In this document: piece by piece, positions 38,025 through 49,188 of the stretch
Layout: every line of letters begins with the position of its first letter
Numbering within the stretch: position 1 is the stretch's first letter
Source: Podaxis mareebaensis
Taxonomy: Eukaryota > Basidiomycota > Agaricomycetes > Agaricales > Agaricaceae
Direction: 5' to 3'
NCBI GenBank assembly: GCA_018524725.1
Contig: JAEUWP010000523.1
Span: 1-64,000, forward strand
Length of the DNA stretch: 64,000 nt
Translations under genes and position numbers: made by a program
Notes under the pieces: generated by a model
What the model was told of the DNA's origin: nothing
Database searches by the model: none
The model's input: the letters and a program-made list of their open reading frames with translations, nothing else

Positions 38025-38136
38025 GAAGTTGGCTGAGATTGTTCAGGGTCGTGGGACATGGATCAATTAGTGATGAGGAAGTGCTAGAGTACTTGTTTTA
38101 TGTCCTTCCACTACTCATCAATCTCCTACATGCACC

Positions 38137-40958
38137 ATGGCCATCCCTGAACCACAACAGAATGCACATGAGTCACAGAATTTGCCGAGCAAGTCTACAC
38201 GACGCGATCCAAGAACTCTCACAACTCTGCCAGATATCCTGTCGTGCCTCTCTGCACTACAGTCCGAAGAAGCCGAGGTTTCGAATGCCCTCACCGAACT
38301 CCTTAACGCTCGCGAACCCATCCTTGTATCCTTGAATCGCCTAAGAGCTTTAGAGCCCGAGCTGGATGGACTACAGAATGAGGCACAGGTGTTTGCGGAC
38401 AAAGTCTCGCGAACGGCCACTACTGCAGACAGGATTGGGAGTAAAGTGCGGTCTCTTGATGAAGAGATGAGTAGAGTAAAGGAAGCTGGCGATCGCGTAA
38501 ACCAGGTCATTGAACTCAAAGTATGTTTCTGCTCTCTCTTCGCACCCGCAAATATCAGAACATTGTAATTCCTGTCAGTCTTCTCTTTCTGCCCTCCAAG
38601 CCTCTATCGAAAGCCGAGACTGGGAAGCTGCCACACTCAGTTGTGCAAGAGCGATGGCTCTTCCCCTCGACGTGATCTCCGGTCCGTTTGCTGAAAAAAC
38701 GGTGGTAAGTCCCGTTATCACAGCTACTATGTGTTTCATGTGAGTAATTAATTCACCAGCCCACAGCAGAAAGCCATCTTCCGCCTTCGGAGACTCTCCA
38801 AGAAGCACGAGAATATCTACTCTCCGTTTTCCGCCGGAATTTCGAGGAAGCGTCACGTTCGCGGGATTCGACCGCGACGAGCAGATTCTTCAAGCTGTTC
38901 CCGGCCATTGGATGGGAAGCTGAAGGTCTGCAGGCCTATGCTGATTTCGTTGTTGACCTTGTGCGCGTGAGGGCGCCTGCTTCAGCGAAAAGTGAGTCCG
39001 TGTATTTCTATGAATTGTCAAAATGTGAGGCTAACAAGAGGACTAGCATCGTCACCACTCTACTACATCACATCCCTCACATCGTTATTTGAAAGCATCG
39101 CAATGATTGTAGGCCAGCATCAGCCTGTTGTGGAGAAATACTACGGTGTAGGAAAGATGAAAAGTGTTGTCGCACGGCTGCTGGAAGAATGTGATCGAGT
39201 AACGAAGAGTCTACTGGAGGGATGGGAAGAAGAAAGGTCGATGAAACGAAAGGTAGTCTTGGCACCCAACGGGAATATCCATGGAACACTGACACGCCTG
39301 AGGCTTAGTTGACAGACATTCATAATAACCCACCCATCCCTATGTTCGCCGCCAGTGGTCGCCGGCAACCACTACCTCAAGGTAATGAAGAACCTACGGT
39401 TGACCCGAGAGAGATCGACAAGACCCTATCAGAGATAGCGGGAATGCTCGGAAGATGGAGTTTGTTCAAGAAATTCCTCCTCGAGTCGTTAAGCGTACGT
39501 GTAATGCCTGGTCACTCACAGATAAAGCGATTAAACTTAGCAACGAAGGGATCCCCGCAATCAGGCGAAATTGAGAACAATACCGCTGACGAAACCCCCG
39601 CACGGACGACATCCGATGAGCAGCAGAATGGGCCTCCTTTGGATCTGGAACAGACTGGGTCCCAGAAAATCTTCAATAGCATTATCGTCACCTACTTTAT
39701 ACCCCTGGAAATCTGGTATACCCGTACAATTATAGACAAGGTGGGTCAATTCATGCTCCCATTGCGATTTTGTTTACGATGACTGTGATGTCCAGGCGCA
39801 TCGGATGTCTAGCCCAGACGTTGCCCAAACTCCGGTCATTACCACAACGCCCGACGATGTTTTCTACATCCTCAAATTGGTCATTTCACGGATGTTGTCG
39901 ACAGGTTCTGTATCAGTCGTCCAACGGACGTTGGAACAGTTGCGAGAAGTTGTAGAGAAGGACTATATTGGAATCATCAGAAAGAAGCTGGACGATGTGT
40001 ATCGAAATGCGGCGACACCTGGGTCCAATGTACGTGCGGACAAGGTTGAGCGAGAAAACCGCATGTCGTTCATCGTAGGCGTGGTTTCTTTCTGGCAAGT
40101 GAACAAGGCTCATTTAGGATATGCGGCAGATCCTATTGAATGATCTGGACATCTCGGCTTCGCATCTAGAGCGTCTTACGCGAGACCTGATCGAGAGTAC
40201 ATTAATCCCCCAAAACTTTACAGATGCAGAAGGCGAAGAGGCCAAGTCCCACATAAGTGCTTTCCAATCATTAGCTGGCAGATTTAGGACCACACTGCGG
40301 GTGAGTGAAACCGTATTTCAAAGGATCTTTTGCGCCTAATGATAAACCAAGTCTGGAATTGAACAACTCTTCAACCAACTACTCCGGCCCAAACTGCGAA
40401 ATTTCATACCGGAGGTCTACAACAATGTTTCGTATCAGCTAGACGAGGACAGTTACACCACATCAGAGTATCAAGACATTGTGCGGAAACGGTTCGTGAA
40501 GACATGGGAGGCTCTTGTGGAAGGGTATAAAGATACGTTCACGGATGATAATTACCGGCTGTTCTTTGGCCTTGCACTCGACGTGCTGCTTCGGCCTTGG
40601 GAGAAATTTATGCTGAACTTCAAGTACACCGAGGTGCGCGGTGTCCTTTACACTCGAGAGGTCAGGCTTTAATGGTCATCTAGTTGGGGGCCATACGTTT
40701 CGATAGGGATCTCCGCGCTATCACAACTTATCTAAGTTCCCAAACGCTTTTTGGGGACGTGAGGGAAAGGTTTACGCGGTTGCAACAGATCTCGACAATA
40801 CTCAATTTGGACGCTGTAGGCACCGTTGTTCTCCAGCCCAGAAAATTGACTTACCAATTTAACAGGAAGAGGATGTCGATGAGTTCTATAACAGTTCTGG
40901 TATAACCTGGAAATTAACAGCACAAGAAGCGAGAGCAATCGCCAACCTGAAGGTCTAG
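38137..40958 (+). CDS. COG4: Conserved oligomeric Golgi complex subunit 4
   Basis: COG is the tethering complex for retrograde vesicles at the Golgi. The protein begins MAIPEPQQNAHESQN and has an N-terminal coiled coil (EEAEVSNALTELLNAREP, KVSRTATTADRIGSKVRSLD), then WEAATLSCARAMALPLDVI. The middle has SPLYYITSLTSLFESIAMIV, HQPVVEKYYGVGKMKSVV, EIDKTLSEIAGMLGRWSLF, FIPLEIWYTRTIIDKAHRM and TTPDDVFYILKLVISRML. The C-terminal part has SGIEQLFNQLLRPKLRNFI, LLRPWEKFMLNFKYTELG, FDRDLRAITTYLSSQT and ends TAQEARAIANLKV. The conserved C-terminal blocks identify COG4. It follows the GH3 gene by 112 bp on the same strand and converges with VPS2. There are around ten short introns. Confidence 0.9.
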
Positions 40959-41032
40959 GTATAGAGCTTCGTAGTAATGCATATAATACATAAAGTCCCA
41001 TGTGCCTCAAGCGGACCACACTGGAGGAATAC

Positions 41033-42016
41033 TCATCCTCTCCGTAGAGCATCAAGTCTGGCTTGCAGTGCGTCTTCGTCCGTGAGATTAGCTCCACTTC
41101 CACCTCCCGTGTTATCGCCTCCTGGCTTGCCCGCACCACCGGCTGAAGAACCGCCATGGTCTCCGAGTGCAATAGGTTGTCGATCTGCTAGCGACTTGGA
41201 AGCTGTTGCGATACCAGTTGGGGCGTCCGTCAGCTAGATATTTGTTGCGAAGTCAGTAGAGGAGCAGGCAAATGATAAAGGTGCGCGCCTGTTGTGAAAG
41301 ATCGACCCCGATTTCATCGAGGACCTGTTTGAGAATCTTATCCCCTTCTTCCTCCTCGTCTTCTTCCTCATCCATGACATCGTCGACAGCATCGGACATC
41401 ATTTCCTCTTTCATGTCCATCATCGAGCTTTCTTTCTCAAACTCCGTCATGATGCGTTGTATTTGGGGTAGATTGAGGCCACGGTTCATCGATGCCATAG
41501 CCTATACACGAACAGCGTGAGTCTTGGGGTGATGTAATGAGACTGAGGCTGCGTACGCGAGTAGCACCTCGCATGGCGACGGCCATTTGTTCATTGCTCC
41601 GTAGCGTCTGTATTCGTAGGCCAACAGCCTGGAGCTGGGTGCGCATTTGGTAGAATTTCTGGACATATCGACGTGTTCTGACAAGATCCTTGGCCATGAC
41701 TTTGCAAGCATTCTTTAAAAGGAGGGGAGGACGTGGGGGTTTGGGAGATGAGGGGAAGACAGACCGTTAGGGATATGGAAGACGGACCATTTGTCCAGAT
41801 TTCGCGCTCCTCTTTATGTCTGCTACAAGTTTCTTTTCGCTTGCTTCGAGCTTGCTGCGCTCTCGGTCAAGCTCGCGCTGGGCCTTTGCGAGGGCACGTT
41901 GGTGCTGACGCAGTCGTTCTGCTGGGGTCACTGTTCGTCCGAAGAGGCTCTCCTGAGTGCATGATGAGCATAAGCGCACATGGGGAACGAGAATGGGGAC
42001 TTGCGATAATGTTCAT
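41033..42016 (-). CDS. VPS2: ESCRT-III subunit Vps2/Did4 (CHMP2)
   Basis: ESCRT-III filament protein for multivesicular body sorting and membrane scission. The basic N-terminal helix is SLFGRTVTPAERLRQHQRAL, followed by KAQRELDRERSKLEASEKK, MAKDLVRTRRYVQKFYQMR, LQAVGLRIQTLRSNEQM, GLNLPQIQRIMTEFEKES and a very acidic stretch near VDDVMDEEEDEEEEGDK, then VLDEIGVDLSQQ. The C-terminus DEDALQARLDALRRG is a type 1 MIT-interacting motif for Vps4. The conserved start MNIIESLFGR is obtained if the first exon is just 42005-42016 (four codons) and the intron 41953-42004 has a GC donor (GCAAGT) and CAG acceptor. Without that, no ATG opens the frame. The start codon lies 39 bp from the CUZ1 start. Confidence 0.92.
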
Positions 42017-42055
42017 GACGGATTGGGTACGAGTTAGAATCGTGATGTGACAACC
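42017..42055. promoter_or_regulatory. 39-bp divergent gap between VPS2 and CUZ1 start codons
   Basis: Only 39 bp separate the two proposed start codons. Each gene's promoter and 5' UTR must therefore overlap the neighbour's transcribed region, or transcription must start very close to the ATG. Confidence 0.5.
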
Positions 42056-42999
42056 ATGAACAACTCTCTCCTCGACATTGGTGCGCAGTGCTCCCTCGAT
42101 TCTTGCTCGAACCACGATTTCCTCCCGGTCTTTTGCCAGAACTGTACAAAGTATTATTGCAAGGACCATATTCACTCCGATCTCCACTCCTGTCCCACAC
42201 CATCCGCCCAACCTCATAATCAACATGATAAGCTACAACGATGTGCATTAGACGACTGCAATAAGCTCAGCCTTGACGCATATAACACCGTCGCGGCCAC
42301 AGCTTGTCCGAAATGCAATAAATCCTTTTGTGCAGAGTCTGTCTCGCTCATCTTGCTTAATGCTCTTGACGTCTCATGCCATTTGCAGACACCGTCACCC
42401 GATATCTCACAAATGCATGCTATCCAGAACGCTCCCAGAAACCTCAACCTCAACCAGAAACGAGAAGGCTCGCGCTTTGCTTGAGAAAGTATCCTCATCT
42501 TCAACAACAAAGGCACCATTCAGGAAATCCACCAAGTTGCCGACCGACCCTGCCAAGCTTGCTGCCTATCGCAGAGTCGAGATCATGAAGATGCGGCACA
42601 AATCGGTGCCCCTAGACCCAAAGGACAGGATGGCCTCCCCTCCTTTGGACCAGAGACTGCATATCAAGGTGCAGCACGGGGATGGGGAAAGGGTATTTTG
42701 GGTCCGCAAGGTCTGTATATCGCATGACGTCGCCTTCAACATAACCAGGAACTCAAACAGGGGCTTTTTAGACGCTTATCACAGGCAGGGCTCTTGATCT
42801 TTTGTGCGATCAGTTTGGTATTAAGCAAAGCGACTCTTTGGTAAGTGTAGGGATCTTTATGGTGTCAGTGGATTGAGCAAAGCGTTCTCATCAGCCCACA
42901 CGGCTTTTCGATGAGTCACAATACCAGCTGAAGAACGACAAACTCCTTTCGGAACAGGTTGAAGACGGATCGACACTCTCCATTACCCAGGATCCGTAA
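42056..42999 (+). CDS. CUZ1: AN1-type zinc finger protein, Cuz1/ZFAND1-like
   Basis: Predicted proteasome/Cdc48 adaptor acting under arsenite or proteotoxic stress. Two AN1 fingers are visible. The first is GAQCSLDSCSNHDFLPVFC followed by CTKYYCKDHIHSDLHSC. The second is RCALDDCNKL, ACPKCNKSFCAEHRHPISHKC, joined by a short intron. A basic linker with PTDPAKLAAYRRVEIMKMRH follows, then a C-terminal ubiquitin-like part: LHIKVQHGDGERVFWVRK, TLITGRALDLLCDQFGIKQ and, after another intron, PTRLFDESQYQLKNDKLLSE, ending SITQDP at 42999. The fold order (two AN1 fingers, C-terminal UBL) matches ZFAND1/Cuz1. Start ATG 42056; the ATG at 42045 is followed at once by a stop. Confidence 0.85.
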
Positions 43000-43264
43000 A
43001 CCGTGAAATGAAATGCCGTCGCACATGTACATATAACTCAGGTTCTCACCACTCGACCTCAGCAGAAAGAATTTCAATAAACCTTCTAATACGAAGCATT
43101 GCCAGTAAGGTTACACAATCCAACAATGCGAGGTATGCTAGTCATAGTCAAAAAGTAGGGACAAGAACAAAACGAAAAGCCCATTTCCATTCGTGAACCA
43201 AACAAAGGACCGTGTAATACGAGGGGATAAGGGGAAAAGGATATAACAGGAGGTTATGCAGCTA

Positions 43265-46200
43265 TCATGAAACAAGGGCAGCCAGGCGCCTTAGATGCGA
43301 AACATTAAGGTATGCGGGGACGTAGGTCTCCAAACCTGAGACCTCCCGAGGTAGCGGTAGTTCATAGGGTCCTACTTCTTCTGTCTCCGGTGACAGTAGG
43401 AGGTGATCGTTACGGTCGTTAGCTTGGACTCGTGACGCCACGACTCGAAGGATTTCCGGCGAAATCGGGTTCTGTTCACACTATCAGTGGTTCTGCTCCA
43501 GTTCTCAGACGTAATTCTTTACCTCGTAATCTGCGACATAGTAGTTGGTACACATTCTCTGGATTTGCATTGGGCTAAGCATCCAACACACGTCGTAGAT
43601 AATTTCAATGTCAGCGGGTGTAGCCTGGAGTAGATGATAGATCAGTAATTCAATTTCGAGACTTCCACAAGCGAGGACAAACCTTCTTGAGCTGCAGGAG
43701 CTTGGTAGCTTGCATCAAGTGTTCCAACTGTAATGTTCCCTCCGGCATGTCGTGTGATTTGCACCATTCCTCTATCCTTGTGATGTTGTACTGGATTTGC
43801 ATAGCTAAGGGGACATGTCAGTAAGGTCAACAAGGAAGAGTATTAAACGTACCTCGTTTCCACGATGAGAAGTTTCGTCGCATAAGAAGGTCGTTGAAAC
43901 TCGTAACACCAATCAGCTTGAGTAGTTCTGTAATGACCTGCTGCACCACAGACTCCTCCATATAATAACTCTTCAGACTCTTCCAAACCTTGTTAAGTAG
44001 GTTCAGGATATCATCCATGCTGTACGCTGGCTGGCTGTTCGTGTTCAGGAGACGGTTGAACAATCGTCCCCCACCGTCACTTGTCGTGAAGCCGGGTAAC
44101 GATTGGCTCTCGATCAAAGCGGGGATGACCATCTTCGATAATTTCTTCTTCGTCTCCAGCATCCAGGTGTGGTAAATGTTGTACTCCAGACTGTCGAGAT
44201 CGTGTTTGACGACGGACACTAAGCGCTCGTAGTCAGCCCAGTCAAACGGTCGGACTGCGTTTTCTTCGCCTGGTCCAATGCCCTGGAGCATATCACTCTC
44301 CGCGACGCAAATGAACGAAAGCATCTCATGGACGTTGGAGAGCCAGAAGATCCCAGGGATGATAGCATCTTCGCCTTGGAAGGACTAGAGTGGGATGAAT
44401 AACGGACTCGACTTGACTGAACCTATTAGACATACCATCACGTGTGCTTGGATAGTCTGCATGACATTGGCGAGGAAGCGTTCGCTCTCTGCAATCAAGC
44501 CATATTTCCACATCTCGTTCGTCACCAAACTGATGAGGTTTGCCGGGAACAGGATTTCCTTAACAGCCGAAGGATTCGTCAAACTTGGCAGAGGAATCTT
44601 CAATCCACGAATCAAGCCGTCCAGTACGTCCTCGTCCAATTTCTTTGCATCCATCATCAGCCGGATCTTCTCCTCAGCAGGATCCTCATAGTCCCGAATT
44701 CCAGGAAGACCATTGACGCCACGGAAACGCATGAAATTATCCTCGCCGTTAAAGGCGACAGAAACTGCACGAGGATTCGTAGCCTGTAACTTCTTGACGT
44801 CGATCATGATCTCGTCAGTTGATGTGCGGTTCTCTTGAGGTACCAAGCCGAACACTCCAGCAGAACTGTGCCTACGCTGGTGTCGGTTGTTGCCTGCTGC
44901 ATTTCCGTTTGCGGTGGTGCCATTGGGATCTGCCATGCGCAACGTAGGAGCGAAGGTTGGGGACAATGGTGGCTGGTCAGCTCTCGAGCCCCTCGTGAGT
45001 GCATTGAGAGCGTTCGCACGATTGAGTTGCTCGCGTAAACTGCTGACCTCGTTCTTAAGCGTCGCGATGACCGAACTATCCTCGTGTGTCCGAACGGGGG
45101 CGGCCTCCAAGGCCTTCTGCTGAGCCTCAATCTGAGTTGCCTGCCGTGAAATCTCATCCGTCAACTTCAAGATGATTTCCTCCTTCTCTGCCAACCGCAC
45201 AGTGACCTCTTCCAGCTTCTTTTCAACCTCAAGTTTGGCTTGGAGCAACTCCTCTTTGCGTGCCACTTCTGCCTCAGCAGTTTGCAAGTTCGCCAGCGCT
45301 TGCTTCAGACGAGCGTCAGATTCTTCATGCCTGTTAATCCATTGCTGCAGTTGTTGCTTGAGCTCGACAAGTTGTGCCTCGACTTTCTTTTTCTCCTCTG
45401 ACCGTTGTTGCAAGGACTGCGTGAGCTCGACCACCTTGTTCTCCAATCTGTAGGAAGTCTCTTTGTACTTGGAGAGGGAGCGAGCTTCCTCCCTGAGAGC
45501 TTTCAGCTCGCGACGGGCGTAACGGCGTCGGATGCAAGATTGTAGGTAGATGACGTGACGAACGTCAGATCGGTAAGAACGACGACAAGCACTAGATGGA
45601 AGAATGAGCTAATATCAGACATGAAATATGTTATGATCCTTACACTCCACGGAACAGGCTTTGCAGCAATGTTGCAGCTTGGTATTTCCTTTCGTGAACG
45701 AAACGGTGGCGAGCTTGCATGCCACGGATCCCTATGACCAGTTGTCAAGGAAAAGTTTACAACATTGAGAGACACCACATACTGCTCTGCAACAAGATGA
45801 CACCTCGTCGGATATCGAGGAACTTCTTCCGTTGAGTGCGCGCTCGGATAGCGGTCTGCAGCCTCCTCGCAGCAACCTCGCGCCGGATACTTTCCGCGAG
45901 CCTCCGCGCTAGAATACCGCGCCACCAAGTCTGGATCTTGATCGTAGCCTGACGTAGCTGTCTGTATTTTTTCATGGCCATGCGCCGGCGCATGTTCTTC
46001 TGCACAACCGTGACCATGGCATTAAGCCTGTCCGACCGTAGTGATTCCAGAGCGGCCAGCATGCCAGCTCTGAAGAAAATTTTGGTCAGGCCATTTTGGT
46101 ACATGTCGGTGTCTGCAATGGTCTTGTCGAGGATAGTGGAGCAGAGTCTCCGAAGATCCATGGACTGAATCATGGGCTGCCACTCTGATGATGGTACAAG

Positions 46201-48909
46201 CATGTAGTATCTGAATTCCATGTCAGCTTCTGTTCTATAAGAGCGACTCTATTCACTCACCGCTCAGCGAATTCTTCATACGTCCAGCGCGTAGGGTAAC
46301 CAGCACAGCTGATCCGAATCGTCTCCAATACACCACAGGCGCGCAGCTGTCCAAGGACCTGCTGGGGCTGGAACTCCCATGGCCTCTTTGCCTCATTGGG
46401 CTTAATGCACCGAATATAATGTACATTTGTCACTTTGAGCGTTTCCATCAAAGTGATCAACGAGGCTTTGAATATTGATCCTTGAGTAGGCTTCTTCGCA
46501 GTAAGTCCAGCACGTTTCGGTCCACCACCAGTGGCAGCAGCAGTAGATTGTGCACTCGAAGCAACGAAAGATTGCCGACCAGGATCAGGGATAACGGATG
46601 AACGACGGGAGCCGCCGCTACCAGTATCTGAACCAGGGCCGGTAGGAGTACTTCCACCCTCAGTAGCCTTGACAGAGTTAAGAGCGGCGTCGAGAACCTC
46701 CTTCAAGAAGGGGTTCTTGGTAGCAGCAAGGAGGGCCATATGTTCATCAGGAACAGTGTCGCGGTTCTTCTCCAGGAAGCCTTCAACCTCGTAGGTGACG
46801 TCTAATGCATAGTGGGCGATGGTGAATGAGGTGTTGCCGAAACGTGGCTTCTTGTACACGTTCTTGAATTCGGGCTTCCCGAGGATCTGTGCGTTCAACT
46901 TCTGGAGGAACGAGGCATCGGTACCGGAGGGAAGACGAGACTCTTCATCGAGCAAAGCGAGGACACCAAGTTTGCTTTCAATGACATCAATACAAGGCTG
47001 GTTGTCGGAGAAGTCGATGAAGGTCCAATTGATTTGTTCCTTGACGTATTCCTCTTGTTCAAGCTTGAAGACGTGGGAATTAAACTGAGAAAAAATAAGC
47101 AAGCAGGTTTACGACATGAGACGGAGTGCTAGTACCTCTTGTTGTAGCTTCTCGTTCGCATAGTTGATACTGAATTGTTCAAATGAGTTCTGTGAGAAGG
47201 TCAGTGTACATGACATAGCCCGAGTACACAGTTACAAACCTTCTGGAAATGCTCGAAACCATAGATATCCAGAACACCAATGAACATTTCAGCTCGCTCT
47301 GCCGCATCACCATTCTCTCCCGCCAGACTCTCGTTGACAATGGCTACGAGCCACTCGAACATACAGGCATAGATGAATTTGGCAACAGAGTCACGGACTA
47401 CTGTTGCTTGTGCCGCATTCAGAGCTGTTACGATCTTCTCCGATCGTGTGATGATCTGTTTTTTGATCGTCCACTTCTTGAAGTCTGCGAGCGTAACACC
47501 GAGGAACCGCGTGGCCAATTGCAGGGCAGGGTCGTTGTCGTCGATGTTGCATTCATTTCGCGCGGCCGTAATCTTGATATTGCCTAGATGGAGCAAGGCA
47601 GCCAAAAGACGGAAGACAGCCCATTGCTTCTCCACCGAAATACCAACAGTCGATAATGCTTGTTGCGTTGCCCTGAACTCCTCGCCATCGTCAACTCCGG
47701 CAATCGGTGTTGATGAGGGTCCACCCTGTTTGAGGTAGTGGAATTTGGTGATGTCCGTATCAAGCCCGAGATCCTTGCGTTCCTTGGAGGGTGCACCGGC
47801 ACATAGTTGATAGAATATGTGATAGTTCCTTTCAGTCAGAGGCTGGAAGACCACTCGCGAACGTTCCAGGAGGTAAGTGCGAATACGTGCACCAACGATT
47901 TCTTGCTTCCCATCGAAAAGAATCTACGGACACAAGTGAGAACGTAATATTGATTGACACTGACTGCATGATCGCACCTGTATGTACTTTCCGAAACGGG
48001 AGGAGTTATCGTTACGCGTTGTCTTCGCGTTGCCAAAGGCTTCGAGGATTGGGTTGGTTGCAAGAATCTGCTTCTCGATCTCACTAGACTCGTCCAAAGA
48101 AAATTTGGACTTTGACTTGGAGTTTGAGTCTGGAGGATTCACGGAGGCGAGATAGCGCATGATGAACTTTGCCTGCAAGGGCGTCAATCATTTGTGTCCG
48201 CTGTCACAGGCGGCTGGTGATACTGACCGATTCTGTTTTTCCAGCACCACTGAGGTCGAATGAGAGACAGAAAGGTCATGCAAAAAAGGTGAGCTTACCT
48301 TTCTCCAGATACGATGATGGTTTGACCCATTCCCTCCTTGCGCATAGCGGTATATGCGTCTTCAGCTATGGCAAACAAATGTGGCTCTAGCTCTCCTCTT
48401 CTCCGGCCACTATAGGCCTGTATTATTTCGGGTCCATAGAGAGTGACGCGTTGAAACGGGTTGACAGCTATTAGGACAATTCCGCTGTATGTGTAGATAC
48501 TGTGTTGGGCGTATCGGTTGCGAATAGTGTGTAATACTGTTGACGGTCAGCCGAGGTCATTCCCATAAATAATGTACTGTACCAGAAGGTTCGTTAAGAT
48601 GCGATAGTGTGGCCAAATCATCCGCTGTCTCTAACAAGGGAGGATTCCGCAGTGGCGGAAGACCCTCCTTGCCGTCTTTGATTTCCTTCCCAGTCGTGGT
48701 AATCGTGATTTCCTAAGATTTTGAGTATCAGAATTTGTAGCGGGACTTTTGAGATGAAAAAGAAGTACTTTGCCGCGTTCATCTACGAAAACAAGCTTGA
48801 TGCTGTCGTCAGCACCTTTAGTGACTGAGACGACCTCGGCGGATATCCAAGCCTGTTCTTTGTCTTCAAACCAGACGCGGGTACCCTTGCTGTAGATGTT
48901 CTCCGCCAT
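43265..48909 (-). CDS. MYO2: Class V myosin heavy chain
   Basis: Actin-based cargo motor for secretory vesicles and organelles. It starts [19 protein letters not shown]. The motor domain has [19 protein letters not shown], a P-loop [19 protein letters not shown] (intron inside), switch [17 protein letters not shown] residues ([12 protein letters not shown]), switch [28 protein letters not shown], an actin-binding loop rich in Gly/Ser near the [12 protein letters not shown] insert, and [16 protein letters not shown]. Several IQ motifs follow ([32 protein letters not shown]), then a long coiled coil ([15 protein letters not shown]) and a dilute (DIL) globular tail with [53 protein letters not shown], ending LRRLAALVS. 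The size and DIL tail give class V without doubt. It diverges from the FUSC-like gene. Confidence 0.97.
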
Positions 48910-49188
48910 TGTGGTGTCGTGGGGGGCGTTGTTGTGCCCTGGCGAGGTGAAGGAAAGAGGATGTTTGAGGGCGTGGGGTGAGGATGTTGATGTGTGTTGT
49001 TGTCGGGTAACAATCAATGAGTGACAAAACGGGCAAACATTCCCTCTGGGACCCTGTCCATTTAATTTAAAACTGCAGCCTCACCACAAGCTGGGCTATT
49101 CCATACTTATGTCTTTATTCCTCAACTACTCCAAAGGCATCTTCACCCTTCTTCTTACATCCGTCTAGCAGTCCTTCATGTTCCGATA

